From NCBI GenBank assembly GCA_964625575.1, contig CAZVBQ010000002.1, positions 1-64,000 of the forward strand: a DNA stretch of 64,000 nt. Direction: 5' to 3'. This DNA is from UTCHB3 sp964625575. Its GTDB lineage: Bacteria; Bacteroidota; Ignavibacteria; Ignavibacteriales; Ignavibacteriaceae. Under the pieces are notes generated by a model, which did not search any database, was not told where the DNA came from, and worked only from the letters and a program-made list of their open reading frames with translations. Shown here one piece after another: positions 45,353-54,601 of this stretch. A program made the position numbers and the translations under genes. How positions within the stretch are numbered: the first letter of the stretch is position 1; every line of letters begins with the position of its first letter.

Positions 45353-46072
45353 ATGAAAATTTTTACAATTTTTCTGCTTTTTACGGCATCAGCGTTTTCA
45401 CAGATATCCATTTCCGGACTTTCGGGCGGGTACGACATCAATCTTGTCTCCACTTCCCCGTTCGACAAGTTCGTTTCGACATGGAATTATGAAAATTCAG
45501 GTTCCATTGTAACTTCAATGTCGCCACCGGGCACACTGCCCGGGTTTGGGTTGAACGTCTTCTACGATGACGGGATGTTCCTGACGTACTCGTTTGGCTA
45601 CTCCCAAAACAAGGGGAGAATGACGGGCACGCTCGACCCCCTTCTTTCAACAGATAAAAGCGCGGGACTCGACATCGATCTGACCCTCCACAACTTCACC
45701 AGCGGATTTTCACTGCCAATCGTTACGGGTGAGGCTGCTTCGGTGATTATCATGCCAAGCGTAGAATTCGGTTACGGATGGATCGATCACGAGATGAAGG
45801 TGAAGGGACTTAATCGTACTTTTGAAAACTACACAGGCACAATGTACAGTTTCGCGGGCGGGTTGACCCTCTTCATCGAAGTGTTGGCGCCACTCTATCT
45901 TTACGGCAAGGCTTCTTATACCACCACCTTCATCACAAGTGGTTTCAGCACCCTGTATGATGACGCGGGACTAAAGACCGGCTACCGCCACTTCCAACGT
46001 TACGACACCGGCGGAACCCTCACGGCAATAAAACTGCAACTTGGTATCACTTTTCTTCTGTTTGATTATTGA
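45353..46072 (+). CDS. Outer-membrane beta-barrel protein, paralogue family member
   Basis: I chose the ATG at 45353, giving the signal peptide MKIFTIFLLFTASAFS; the frame is open to 45308 and an ATG at 45335 is also possible. The 239-residue product alternates polar and hydrophobic residues in barrel strands (FLTYSFGYSQNKG, VIIMPSVEFGYGW, LYLYGKASYTTTF) and ends LGITFLLFDY with a C-terminal aromatic. It shares layout with the next gene and with the frameshifted gene at 39401-40121, including the central TDPxK/LDPLL segment before a second signal of strands. Function unknown. Confidence 0.7.
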   Translation: MKIFTIFLLFTASAFSQISISGLSGGYDINLVSTSPFDKFVSTWNYENSGSIVTSMSPPGTLPGFGLNVFYDDGMFLTYSFGYSQNKGRMTGTLDPLLSTDKSAGLDIDLTLHNFTSGFSLPIVTGEAASVIIMPSVEFGYGWIDHEMKVKGLNRTFENYTGTMYSFAGGLTLFIEVLAPLYLYGKASYTTTFITSGFSTLYDDAGLKTGYRHFQRYDTGGTLTAIKLQLGITFLLFDY

Positions 46073-46201
46073 GAATGTTTTTTCCGAATTGGTGGCATTT
46101 CCAGCCGCAGGCAAGTAACATTTCACTTCGCCGGAGCGAATAATATTTAACATTTAATTCATTATATTCATTTATATTTTATTAACTTTTATGAGTCATA
46201 C

Positions 46202-46885
46202 ATGAAAAAAATCTTCCTGTTTCTACTGTTTGCTATTCCTGTTTACCCTCAGCTGATCATTTCCGGCGGTCCCAGTTTCCTTTTCACCAAGTCTTCCGGG
46301 CTTGACGGATTTATCGAGCGGTACAACGCAACTCGCGCCTCTATCCTTACAAAGAAAATGGAACCACTTGGTACGATGACGGGCTGGTCGTTTGATCTCG
46401 GTGTCACGTTTGGTGTCTACTTCGATTTCGGCTACACCTCCCTCAAGGGCCAAATTAGAGCGGAAACCGACCCGGTGAAAACAACCGGTGGAGGCACTTT
46501 CAGGGAGATGGACATAAGTTTGAGCAACTTCCAGGTCGGCACGGGACTTGTAGCCGCATCCGAAAGGAATATCGGACTCATTTTCCCGTACATCGAGGCT
46601 GACGTGCAGTCGATGAGTTTCGAAACCCGGACGAATACTCAGTCAAAATCGGGGGATATCGGCATGATCGCCAGCCTGGGAATTGGCGGCAAACTTTACA
46701 TCGGACTCAGCGAAATGTTCTCTGTTTATGTCCACCCCTCCTATCATTTCAGCCTGGTGGACGCTAATTTCAGCGAGATGTACGACGCGACAAACACCTC
46801 ATATGATTACTTCTCGGATCAAACCAAAGGATCATTCGGTGGTTTCAGCATCCGCGTTGGAATCGGGCTTATGATAAACGAGTGA
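46202..46885 (+). CDS. Outer-membrane beta-barrel protein, paralogue of the frameshifted gene at 39401
   Basis: The 227-residue protein has a signal peptide (ending PVYPQ), then barrel-type strands. GLDGFIERYNATRASILTKK matches DGFVSEYNSQRSQILTKK of the gene at 39401, and KGSFGGFSIRVGIGLMI near the C-terminus matches KGSFGGFGIRATLSG. It serves as the reference that shows where the frameshift in that gene lies. No function is recognised; relatives in this group are often annotated only as outer-membrane beta-barrel proteins. Confidence 0.72.
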   Translation: MKKIFLFLLFAIPVYPQLIISGGPSFLFTKSSGLDGFIERYNATRASILTKKMEPLGTMTGWSFDLGVTFGVYFDFGYTSLKGQIRAETDPVKTTGGGTFREMDISLSNFQVGTGLVAASERNIGLIFPYIEADVQSMSFETRTNTQSKSGDIGMIASLGIGGKLYIGLSEMFSVYVHPSYHFSLVDANFSEMYDATNTSYDYFSDQTKGSFGGFSIRVGIGLMINE

Positions 46886-47334
46886 GCGAGGTGTGATCCG
46901 CCTGCGGCGGAGTGAAGTTTTTGTATGAGGGCTGACGGCTGAATGGTTGAGGGCTGAGGGATTTTTGTATGATGTTTGAGGTTTGAAGTATGAAACCGCT
47001 TTCGACGAACTGAGGGATGAATAGTTGAGGGCTTACGGCTAAACCGCCTTCGGCGGCGTGAAAGATGAAGCCACGTTTGACAGCAAATCCGTGCATCAAA
47101 ACCTGAAAACATGATAATATGTGTTTATAAACGCAAAATATTATGTTTATTTGTGTTTATGAACGCAAATTATCATATCCATTGCTCAACTTGCAGCACA
47201 AACCTCCGGTGGGCACCAGCGGCCTAATCAAAAGCGCGGAGAGAATTCGTTCTCACCCCCGCGGTTAAAACCGCAGGCAATTGGTTTGATTGTGCCGGGG
47301 AATAACATTTAACATTTCACCTCTAACATTTAAT
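46886..47334. repeat. Intergenic repeat region with a palindrome pair
   Basis: GATCCGCCTGCGGCGG, GAGGGCTGACGGCTGA, TATGAGGTTTGAAGTATGA and GCCTTCGGCGGC units run to 47090. At 47111-47174, TGTGTTTATAAACGCA and TGTGTTTATGAACGCA stand 32 bp apart inside outer arms ATGATAAT/ATTATCAT. Then GCGGTTAAAACCGC (47262-47275) and AACATTTAACATTTC units follow. No gene is visible. Confidence 0.6.
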
Positions 47335-47369
47335 AAAAAAGGCTGCCCCTCTCGAGACAGCCTCTTTTA
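47335..47369 (-). terminator. Terminator downstream of gyrA
   Basis: On the minus strand GAGGCTGTCTCGAGAGGGGC folds with the following AGCC and runs into TTTTTTATT. It lies about 90 bases past the gyrA stop. Confidence 0.75.
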
Positions 47370-47460
47370 ATTATTTCCAACTCCCCTCTCATTTTAGGAG
47401 AGTGGTCGGGGGTGAGGTCTTAAGCACTTCAACCCTCAGTCCGCCTGTGGCGGATCAGCC

Positions 47461-49914
47461 TTAAAGAAGTCCTTCTTCCGGAGCTTCTTCATCATCAGGT
47501 ACGACTTTCGCGATGTCGGTGATGGCATCCCCGTCTTTCAGGTTGATGACGCGAACACCCTGTGTGTTTCTGCCCATTGTGCGGATATCCTTCGCGGACA
47601 TCTTGATCACCATGCCGCCGGAGGTCATGCACATCAGCTCATCGTTGTCGTTAAGTTCCATCATTGCCATGAGCTTACCGGTTTTTTCGGTGGTCTTCAC
47701 GGTGATGATACCTTTGCCGCCACGGTTGGTCACGCGGTAGTCGTTCACGTCGGAGCGTTTGCCGTAGCCCCTGTCGGTTACAACCATTACCGTGCTGGTG
47801 CGTTTGATTACCAGCGCGCCGATAACGAAGTCACCCTTCTCGAGTCTGATACCGATAACACCGGTCGCGGCACGTCCCATGTCTCGGACAGCCGATTCGT
47901 CAAATCTGATCGCCATACCGTCATGGGTTCCGATGATCACGTTGTCACCTGCTTCGCAGAGTCGGACGCTGATCAGTGAATCGCCTTCATTAAGGTTCAA
48001 GGCTATGATGCCTGATCTTCTCACGTTTCCATAAGCGGAAAGAACCGTCTTTTTTATCACGCCGTTCTTTGTGACCATCACAACGTACTGGTCGTCTTTG
48101 AACTCTTTTACGGTTACGAACGCCGTGATCCTTTCATCCGGGGTCTTCTCGATGAGATTGAGTATCGAACGGCCCAGCGCGGAGCGACCCACATCGGGCA
48201 CTTCGTAAACTTTGAGCCAGTAGCAACGGCCCTTGTCGGTGAAGAACATGATATAATGGTGCGTTGAGGCAACAAACATCGTCTCTATGAAATCGCCGTC
48301 CTTCATTCCCGCGCCTGTAACTCCTCTGCCGCCGCGTTTCTGTTTCCTGTAGCCGCTTGCGGGGAATCTCTTAATGAATCCACGGTGGGAAATGGTGACA
48401 ACCACATCCTCTTCGGCGATCATGTCTTCAAGTGAGAAATCTTCGTAGTCATGGATAACTTCGGTGCGTCTTTCGTCACCATATTTGGTAACGAGCGCCT
48501 GCAGTTCCTCTTTAATAATAAGGTACCTCTTCTGTTCGCTCTCGAGGATGCCGCGGAGTCTCTCGATCAGTTTAAGGAGTTCCTTGTATTCATCTTCAAT
48601 TTTTTTGCGTTCCAGACCGGTGAGGCGCTGTAACCGCATATCGAGAATGGCTTTAGCCTGAATCTCGGAGAGCCCGAAGCGCGACATAAGGTTGTTTTTG
48701 GCAGTTTCTACGTCCTTCGAGGCCTTGATTATCGCTATCACCTCATCGATATTGTCGAGAGCGATTATATAACCTTCGAGGATGTGGGCACGCCGTTCGG
48801 CAGCATCAAGCTCGAATTTGGTTCTGCGGATCAACACTTCCATCCTGTGATCGAGGAAGTGGCGCATCATCTCTTTCAGGTTTAACACCTTGGGCACGCC
48901 GTTCACGAGCGCGAGCATGATAACACCGAATGTCACCTGCATCTGCGTGTGTTTGTAAAGCTGGTTCAGCACAACCGCGGGCTGCGCGTCTTTCTTAAGT
49001 TCGATAACCATGCGCATACCGTCCCTGTCAGACTCATCCCTGAGGTTCGAGATGTGCTGCAGCTTCCCTTCCTTAACGAGCATTGCCATCTTCTCAAGAA
49101 GTGCTGCCTTGTTCACCTGATATGGGAGCTCGGTCACGATGATCTGCATTCTGCCGTTCTTCAAGGTTTCGGTGTTGGCTTTGGCCCGCACGATGAGCTT
49201 GCCCCTTCCGGTGAGGTAAGCCGACTTCACTTCCGAGTAACCGTAGATTATACCACCGGTAGGGAAGTCAGGAGCTGTAACGTGCTGCATCAGACCTTCG
49301 ATCGAAATATCCTTGTCATCAATCAGCGCTACGAGTCCGTTAACCACCTCATTCAGGTTGTGAGGGGGGATGTTGGTAGCCATACCGACCGCGATACCGC
49401 TTGATCCGTTAACCAGAAGGTTAGGCAGGTATGAAGGGAGCACCCTAGGCTCCTGGAGAGAATCATCGAAGTTAGGAGCAAAATCAACGGTGTCTTTTTC
49501 GAGATCGCGCAGCATTTCCTCCGATATCCTCGCGAGACGTGCCTCGGTGTACCTCATCGCCGCGGCGGAGTCACCGTCAACGGATCCAAAGTTACCCTGA
49601 CCCATCACGAGGGGGTATCTGAGTGAGAAATCCTGAACCATTCGCACCATGGTTTCGTAAACGGCGGAGTCGCCATGGGGGTGGTACTTGCCAAGCACTT
49701 CACCCACGATCCTCGCCGATTTTTTGTAGGGTCTGTTGTAATAGACGCCCAGCTCATACATACCGTAAAGCACTCTACGGTGAACGGGTTTCAGACCGTC
49801 ACGCACGTCGGGCAAGGCTCTCGATACGATAACCGACATCGAGTAATCGATATACGAAGATTTTAATTCCTCTTCAAGTGAAACAGGAATTATCTTATCG
49901 AACATATTTGACAT
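47461..49914 (-). CDS. gyrA: DNA gyrase subunit A
   Basis: The 817-residue protein has the winged-helix breakage-reunion domain with RALPDVRDGLKPVHRR, the quinolone-resistance region HPHGDSAVYETMVRM (Ser at the position of E. coli Ser83), and the catalytic Tyr in MRYTEARL. The C-terminal beta-pinwheel contains KQKRGGRG, a good GyrA box, which favours gyrase over topoisomerase IV. It nicks and rejoins both strands while GyrB supplies ATP, introducing negative supercoils. gyrB lies about 100 bases upstream on the same strand. Confidence 0.96.
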   Translation of the reverse strand: MSNMFDKIIPVSLEEELKSSYIDYSMSVIVSRALPDVRDGLKPVHRRVLYGMYELGVYYNRPYKKSARIVGEVLGKYHPHGDSAVYETMVRMVQDFSLRYPLVMGQGNFGSVDGDSAAAMRYTEARLARISEEMLRDLEKDTVDFAPNFDDSLQEPRVLPSYLPNLLVNGSSGIAVGMATNIPPHNLNEVVNGLVALIDDKDISIEGLMQHVTAPDFPTGGIIYGYSEVKSAYLTGRGKLIVRAKANTETLKNGRMQIIVTELPYQVNKAALLEKMAMLVKEGKLQHISNLRDESDRDGMRMVIELKKDAQPAVVLNQLYKHTQMQVTFGVIMLALVNGVPKVLNLKEMMRHFLDHRMEVLIRRTKFELDAAERRAHILEGYIIALDNIDEVIAIIKASKDVETAKNNLMSRFGLSEIQAKAILDMRLQRLTGLERKKIEDEYKELLKLIERLRGILESEQKRYLIIKEELQALVTKYGDERRTEVIHDYEDFSLEDMIAEEDVVVTISHRGFIKRFPASGYRKQKRGGRGVTGAGMKDGDFIETMFVASTHHYIMFFTDKGRCYWLKVYEVPDVGRSALGRSILNLIEKTPDERITAFVTVKEFKDDQYVVMVTKNGVIKKTVLSAYGNVRRSGIIALNLNEGDSLISVRLCEAGDNVIIGTHDGMAIRFDESAVRDMGRAATGVIGIRLEKGDFVIGALVIKRTSTVMVVTDRGYGKRSDVNDYRVTNRGGKGIITVKTTEKTGKLMAMMELNDNDELMCMTSGGMVIKMSAKDIRTMGRNTQGVRVINLKDGDAITDIAKVVPDDEEAPEEGLL

Positions 49915-50016
49915 ATAAAAAAAACCTCTAATTAAAACTTAAAATCAACCGGGCAACGCGTAACGGGCAACGGGCAACAAAAATCTCGTCACTCGCCACT
50001 CGCCTCTCACCACCGA

Positions 50017-52014
50017 TCAAACGTCCAAATTCCTGACGTACTTGGCATTTCTCTCGATAAACTGTCTTCTCGGCTCCACGCTGTCGCCCATCAACACTTC
50101 AAAAAGCCTGTTGGCATCAGCAGCCGACTCAAGGGTTACCTGAAGAAGGGTTCTTGTTTCAGGGTTCATTGTGGTTTCCCAGAGCTGCTCGGGGTTCATT
50201 TCACCGAGACCTTTATATCGGGAGATGACAACGCCCTTGATATTTCCTTCATCATCATATTCCTGATTTTCTTCAGAAACCACGGCACCTTTTTTTGCGG
50301 CCACGCGTAACCTTTTAAGGATGTCATCGCGCTCCCTTTCATCGAAAGCGTAGAACTCTTCACGTCCTTTTTTCACTTTGTACAGAGGCGGCTGGGCGAT
50401 ATAAACCCTTCCGGTGATGATCAAGGGCTGCATGTACCTGTAAAGGAATGTAAGCAGAAGTGTTCTGATGTGGCTGCCGTCAACGTCGGCATCGGTCATA
50501 AGAATGAGCTTGCCATATCTGATCTTTCCGAGGTCGAGTTCCGGCAAAATACCGCAACCCATCGCCGCGATTATTGCCTGAATCTCATTATTTTCGAGAA
50601 TTTTGTGAAGTTTCGCCTTCTCAACGTTCAGAATTTTTCCTCTAAGGGGAAGTATCGCCTGGAATCTTCTGTCACGACCCTGTTTGGCGGAACCACCCGC
50701 GGAGTCTCCCTCAACGATGTAAACTTCGCAATGTTCGGGATCGGTGATAGAACAGTCTGCCAGTTTACCCGGCAGGTCAAAACTGTCGAGCGCGTTCTTT
50801 CTTCTGGCGAGGTCGCGGGCTTTTCTTGCCGCTTCACGGGCTTCCGCAGCCCTGAGTGATTTTTCAATGATCCTTTTACCAACACCGGGGTTCTCTTCGA
50901 GGAACTCACCGAGCTTCTCGTTCACGAGTGTCTCAACCGCTGACTTGGTCTCGCTGTTGCCGAGTTTGGTTTTGGTCTGACCCTCGAACTGTGGCTCCAT
51001 CACTTTTACTGAGATAACAGCCGTAAGCCCTTCCCTGAAGTCGTCACCCGAAAGGGTTATCTTCGAGTTTTTCATCAGGTTGTTCTTGGCGGCGTAGTTG
51101 TTCATCGTTCTCGTTAGAGCTGCCTTGAAACCAACGAGGTGTGTACCGCCCTCGTGAGTGTTGATGTTGTTAACATACGAGGAGATGTTCTCCGAAAACT
51201 CCTCGTTGTATCTGAAAGCGATCTCGATCGGCGTGCCGTCTTTTTCACCCTCAATGTAAATTGTTTTGTGGAGCGGCTTCCTCGCTTCATCCATATAATC
51301 GATGAATTCAATGAGTCCACCCTTGAACTGGAAAGTGTCTTCCTCTTCCGAACCTTCACGGGTGTCTTTACAGCCGATGGTTACATTTTTGTTCAGGTAC
51401 GCCAGCTCGCGCATACGGGCGATAACCGTGTCATACTTGAAGTTAATCGATTTAAATATCTCGTCGTCAGGCATGAAAGTGATCCTGGTACCGGTCGTGC
51501 CCGACTTTGTGGTGCCAATAACTTTCAGTGGTGTGTGAGTTTCGCCCTGACGGAATTCCATGAAATAAACTTGTTTGTCGCGTCGTACTTCAACTTTCAG
51601 CCACTTCGAGAGTGCGTTAACCACAGAAACACCCACACCGTGAAGACCACCCGACACCTTGTAAGAGTTCTTGTCGAACTTGCCACCGGCATGGAGCACG
51701 GTCATTACCACTTCGAGAGCTGATTTTTGTTCTTCAGGGTGAATATCAACGGGAATACCGCGGCCGTTGTCATCCACGGTAACGCTGTTATCCTTGTTTA
51801 TGGTTACGGTGATCGTGTCGCAGAACCCTGCCAAGGCCTCATCGATACTATTGTCAACCACTTCATTAATGAGGTGGTGCAGACCTCTTACGCCGACATC
51901 ACCGATGTACATCGCGGGTCTTTTTCTTACCGCTTCAAGTCCTTTCAGTACGTTAATACTGGAGGCACTATAGTCGCTCCCGTTTCCGTTCGGGATCTCG
52001 TTGTGTTCACTCAT
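50017..52014 (-). CDS. gyrB: DNA gyrase subunit B
   Basis: The 665-residue protein has the GHKL ATPase part (EVVDNSIDEALAGF, DDNGRGIPVD, GGLHGVGVSVVNAL), the transducer, and the Toprim domain with EGDSAGGSAKQGRD and LMTDADVDGSHIRT, which bind magnesium. The end MNPETRTLLQV and RRQFIERNA is typical. Length fits the short GyrB form without the E. coli insertion. It is preceded by the DUF721 gene 21 bases away and followed by gyrA. Confidence 0.96.
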   Translation of the reverse strand: MSEHNEIPNGNGSDYSASSINVLKGLEAVRKRPAMYIGDVGVRGLHHLINEVVDNSIDEALAGFCDTITVTINKDNSVTVDDNGRGIPVDIHPEEQKSALEVVMTVLHAGGKFDKNSYKVSGGLHGVGVSVVNALSKWLKVEVRRDKQVYFMEFRQGETHTPLKVIGTTKSGTTGTRITFMPDDEIFKSINFKYDTVIARMRELAYLNKNVTIGCKDTREGSEEEDTFQFKGGLIEFIDYMDEARKPLHKTIYIEGEKDGTPIEIAFRYNEEFSENISSYVNNINTHEGGTHLVGFKAALTRTMNNYAAKNNLMKNSKITLSGDDFREGLTAVISVKVMEPQFEGQTKTKLGNSETKSAVETLVNEKLGEFLEENPGVGKRIIEKSLRAAEAREAARKARDLARRKNALDSFDLPGKLADCSITDPEHCEVYIVEGDSAGGSAKQGRDRRFQAILPLRGKILNVEKAKLHKILENNEIQAIIAAMGCGILPELDLGKIRYGKLILMTDADVDGSHIRTLLLTFLYRYMQPLIITGRVYIAQPPLYKVKKGREEFYAFDERERDDILKRLRVAAKKGAVVSEENQEYDDEGNIKGVVISRYKGLGEMNPEQLWETTMNPETRTLLQVTLESAADANRLFEVLMGDSVEPRRQFIERNAKYVRNLDV

Positions 52015-52035
52015 TTTAATTCCATTTATCCGGTT

Positions 52036-52326
52036 TTATCTTGAAAACTTTATTTGCTTGATTTTTTCGCTTTTGAACCAGGTGTTCATTTTGTTGATCA
52101 GCAGCTCCTCGTTGAACTTGAGTTCATTCTTTAGGGAGGGGTTGTCAACTTTAATAGTAAGAATTCCTTTGTCGTATTTATCTGGCAGTACATGCCCCGC
52201 CAGCTCCGGAAAGATGAGAAAGAAGTTCTCGTAGATCTCTTCTTCTTCCATCACTTCCCGTACTTTGTAAAATGCCGGGTCGTTTTTTATCACCTCACCA
52301 ACGGAGGTCACTATCTTTTTTGCCAT
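52036..52326 (-). CDS. DUF721 (DciA-like) protein
   Basis: The 96-residue protein contains ENFFLIFPELAGHVLPDKYD and GILTIKVDNPSLKNELKFN, the conserved core of DUF721. The family includes DciA, which helps load the replicative helicase in bacteria lacking DnaC, and is regularly encoded next to recF and gyrB, as here. Whether this short form acts as a loader is not shown. It begins just past an inverted repeat separating it from recF. Confidence 0.85.
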   Translation of the reverse strand: MAKKIVTSVGEVIKNDPAFYKVREVMEEEEIYENFFLIFPELAGHVLPDKYDKGILTIKVDNPSLKNELKFNEELLINKMNTWFKSEKIKQIKFSR

Positions 52327-52336
52327 TTTTCTTTTC

Positions 52337-52417
52337 TTTCACAGGAAGAATCGAAGAATAAAAGGTATATAAGGGCTATTCTTTTATTCCTTCTATTCTT
52401 CTATGCTTCCTGTAAGG
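52337..52417. repeat. Long imperfect inverted repeat, copy C, overlapping the recF 3' end
   Basis: TTTCACAGGAAGAATCGAAG and CTTCTATGCTTCCTGTAAG are the arms. The right arm supplies the last codons (LQEA) and stop of recF at 52401. See copies A and B. Confidence 0.75.
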
Positions 52418-53495
52418 AAATTGTACAGTCGTTCTCGTCGTTTGAGAGGAATTGGTAATTCGAAAAATCGGTAAGCGTTATGAACGCCTGCCCCACTTCC
52501 TTAAGGTACTCGCTGATGGCAACGGAACGGCTGGTATCGAGCTCGCCGAACACGTCATCCAGCAGAAAAAACGGTGTGTTCTTTAACATTCTTTTCAGAT
52601 AAAAGAACTGCGCGAACTTTAGCGCAACCTGAAACGTCTTGTGTTGCCCCTGCGACCCGTAAGTGCGCAGTGAATTCCCGTTTATACTGAACGCCAGATC
52701 ATCCTTGTGCGGACCAACCAGGTTAGTCCCCCGGCGGATCTCATTCTCCCTGTTGGCAACAATGAGTGCCATAAAAACTTTTTTAACGTCGTCACCCTCA
52801 AGCGCGAAAGAATCGTAATCAACGCGGGGAATCTCCATGTTGTTCATGATGTGGGAGTATGACACGGCGAGATAGTCTTTAAACTCAGCGACGAATTTTC
52901 GTCTCATTTCAATGAGTTGTGATCCCGAGTTGACCAGCTTTTCGTCCCATGCCTCGAGCTGATCGAGAAGGTCTCTTTGTCTGTATTCTTTCAACCTGTT
53001 TAAGAGGGATGACCTTTGTTTAAGGGTGCGGTTGTAGTCAAGAAGTGTATCCAGATACACTTCACTTGATTGTGAGATCACCTGATCCACGAACTTACGC
53101 CGGTCCGCGGGGTAACCGTGGGTCAATTCCAGATCAGCCGGTGTTAAAACCACCACCGGGAACTTGCCGATTATCTCCGAAGCGCGCGAAAGCTGCTTTC
53201 CGTCCTTAAAATAAACCCGTTTATTCTCCTCTCTCCCATAGTAGATCCTCACCTTGTGCGAAGTGAAGCTTTCGATATGGGAGGTCACTTCATAAGAACC
53301 GGACTCGAAATTCACGATCTCGGAGTCCGGACTTGATCTGAAGCTTTTCGTGGTACAAATAAGGTAAATTGCCTCAAGTACCGTTGTTTTTCCTATTCCG
53401 TTACCCCCTACAAGATAGTTCAGGGCGGGGGAAAATTCAAATTTCGAGTCGTTGTGCTTTCTGAAATTCTTCAGTTCCAGCGACTTTAATATCAT
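52401..53495 (-). CDS. recF: DNA replication and repair protein RecF
   Basis: The 364-residue SMC-like ATPase has Walker A GGNGIGKTT (30-38), the signature TYGSQGQHKTFQVALKFA, and Walker B FFLLDDVFGELD. RecF loads the RecFOR/RecA machinery at gaps. Its ATG overlaps the dnaN stop (ATGA), so the two are translationally coupled. The last residues fall in a dispersed inverted repeat, so the native C-terminus may have been altered slightly. Confidence 0.94.
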   Translation of the reverse strand: MILKSLELKNFRKHNDSKFEFSPALNYLVGGNGIGKTTVLEAIYLICTTKSFRSSPDSEIVNFESGSYEVTSHIESFTSHKVRIYYGREENKRVYFKDGKQLSRASEIIGKFPVVVLTPADLELTHGYPADRRKFVDQVISQSSEVYLDTLLDYNRTLKQRSSLLNRLKEYRQRDLLDQLEAWDEKLVNSGSQLIEMRRKFVAEFKDYLAVSYSHIMNNMEIPRVDYDSFALEGDDVKKVFMALIVANRENEIRRGTNLVGPHKDDLAFSINGNSLRTYGSQGQHKTFQVALKFAQFFYLKRMLKNTPFFLLDDVFGELDTSRSVAISEYLKEVGQAFITLTDFSNYQFLSNDENDCTISLQEA

Positions 53496-54601
53496 ATTGT
53501 GTTTAAGCGCGTAGGCATGAGGAGCATCAGCAGTTCCTCATTCTCATCCTGTTTCAATGGTTTAAATATAGCCGCTTTCGATGGCGACACCAGTTCAACC
53601 ACGAGGTCGTCGCAGCTTAGGTTGTTCAAAATCTCAAAGAGTGATTCGGTTTTGAAGCCGATAGTGAATTTTTCACCAATGTAGTTTGCCGGAACGGCTT
53701 CATCGGCTTTGCTTCCACTCTCCTGATCCTCGGTATTAAGCTGTATGCCATCCTTGTCGAGGGTCATTTTCACCAACTGGAAGTTCTTGTTGCTCAAAAG
53801 CATCATTCTTCTTGTGGCTGAAACGAAAGGAGCCTTGCTGATCGTCAGTTTGTTTGGTCCGTCCTGAGGGATCACCGCGTTATACTCGGGGAATTTATGC
53901 TCGATTAGTCTGGATACCATTTTGGTGGTGCCTGACTCAACGAACATGCCACCGGAAGTGTATTTGAAGGAGACATTTCCCTCCTCCAGCAGCTTTACGA
54001 GGATATTCACCGTTTTACCGGGAACAACTATCGCAGTCGGTTCATCATGTCTGATGCCGGTTGCGGAGTATTTTACCAATTTATGTGCATCAGTTGCAAC
54101 GAAGTGGGTGCCGTCTTCCCTCATATCGATCAGAACACCGGTCATCGAGACACGGGCAGAGTCTTTACTTACGGCAAATGAAGCTGACTGAAGTGCTTTT
54201 TTAAGTATCTTGGCGTCGATATCGAGAACCTTGTCGGTTTCAATCGACTTGAAGCCGGGGAAATTATCGGGGGAAGCGTAATTAAAATTGTAGTGACCCA
54301 TATCGGTCTTCATAACGATCTTTTGGTCCTCTATCACCACCCTCACGAGGGTATCACCGAGGGATTTGACAAAATCGCTGAGGAGCTTTCCCTTCACAAT
54401 GAACCGGGCAGAATCTTCACAGGTCACATTGTCTTTGGCACTGATAGCCACTTCATGATCGTTGGCAGTAAGGGTAAGTTCGCCGTTACCAAACTCAACA
54501 AGAATGTTCTCGAGAATCGGCATCGGAGTGCGCAGCGGAACCGCGGGGAGCACTTTCGTTATCAGCTTGTCAAAAGCTATACTGTTGATGGTAAATTGCA
54601 T
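53492..54601 (-). CDS. dnaN: DNA polymerase III sliding clamp (beta)
   Basis: The 369-residue protein has the three clamp domains; MQFTINSIAFDKLITKVL at the start, PMPILENILVEFG, ISKAPFVSATRRMMLLSNK in the third domain and LLMLLMPTRLN at the C-terminus are characteristic. It tethers polymerase to DNA. In most related genomes dnaA precedes dnaN; here the upstream neighbour is a divergent bamD after 691 bases, so dnaA lies elsewhere. Confidence 0.95.
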   Translation of the reverse strand: MQFTINSIAFDKLITKVLPAVPLRTPMPILENILVEFGNGELTLTANDHEVAISAKDNVTCEDSARFIVKGKLLSDFVKSLGDTLVRVVIEDQKIVMKTDMGHYNFNYASPDNFPGFKSIETDKVLDIDAKILKKALQSASFAVSKDSARVSMTGVLIDMREDGTHFVATDAHKLVKYSATGIRHDEPTAIVVPGKTVNILVKLLEEGNVSFKYTSGGMFVESGTTKMVSRLIEHKFPEYNAVIPQDGPNKLTISKAPFVSATRRMMLLSNKNFQLVKMTLDKDGIQLNTEDQESGSKADEAVPANYIGEKFTIGFKTESLFEILNNLSCDDLVVELVSPSKAAIFKPLKQDENEELLMLLMPTRLNTI

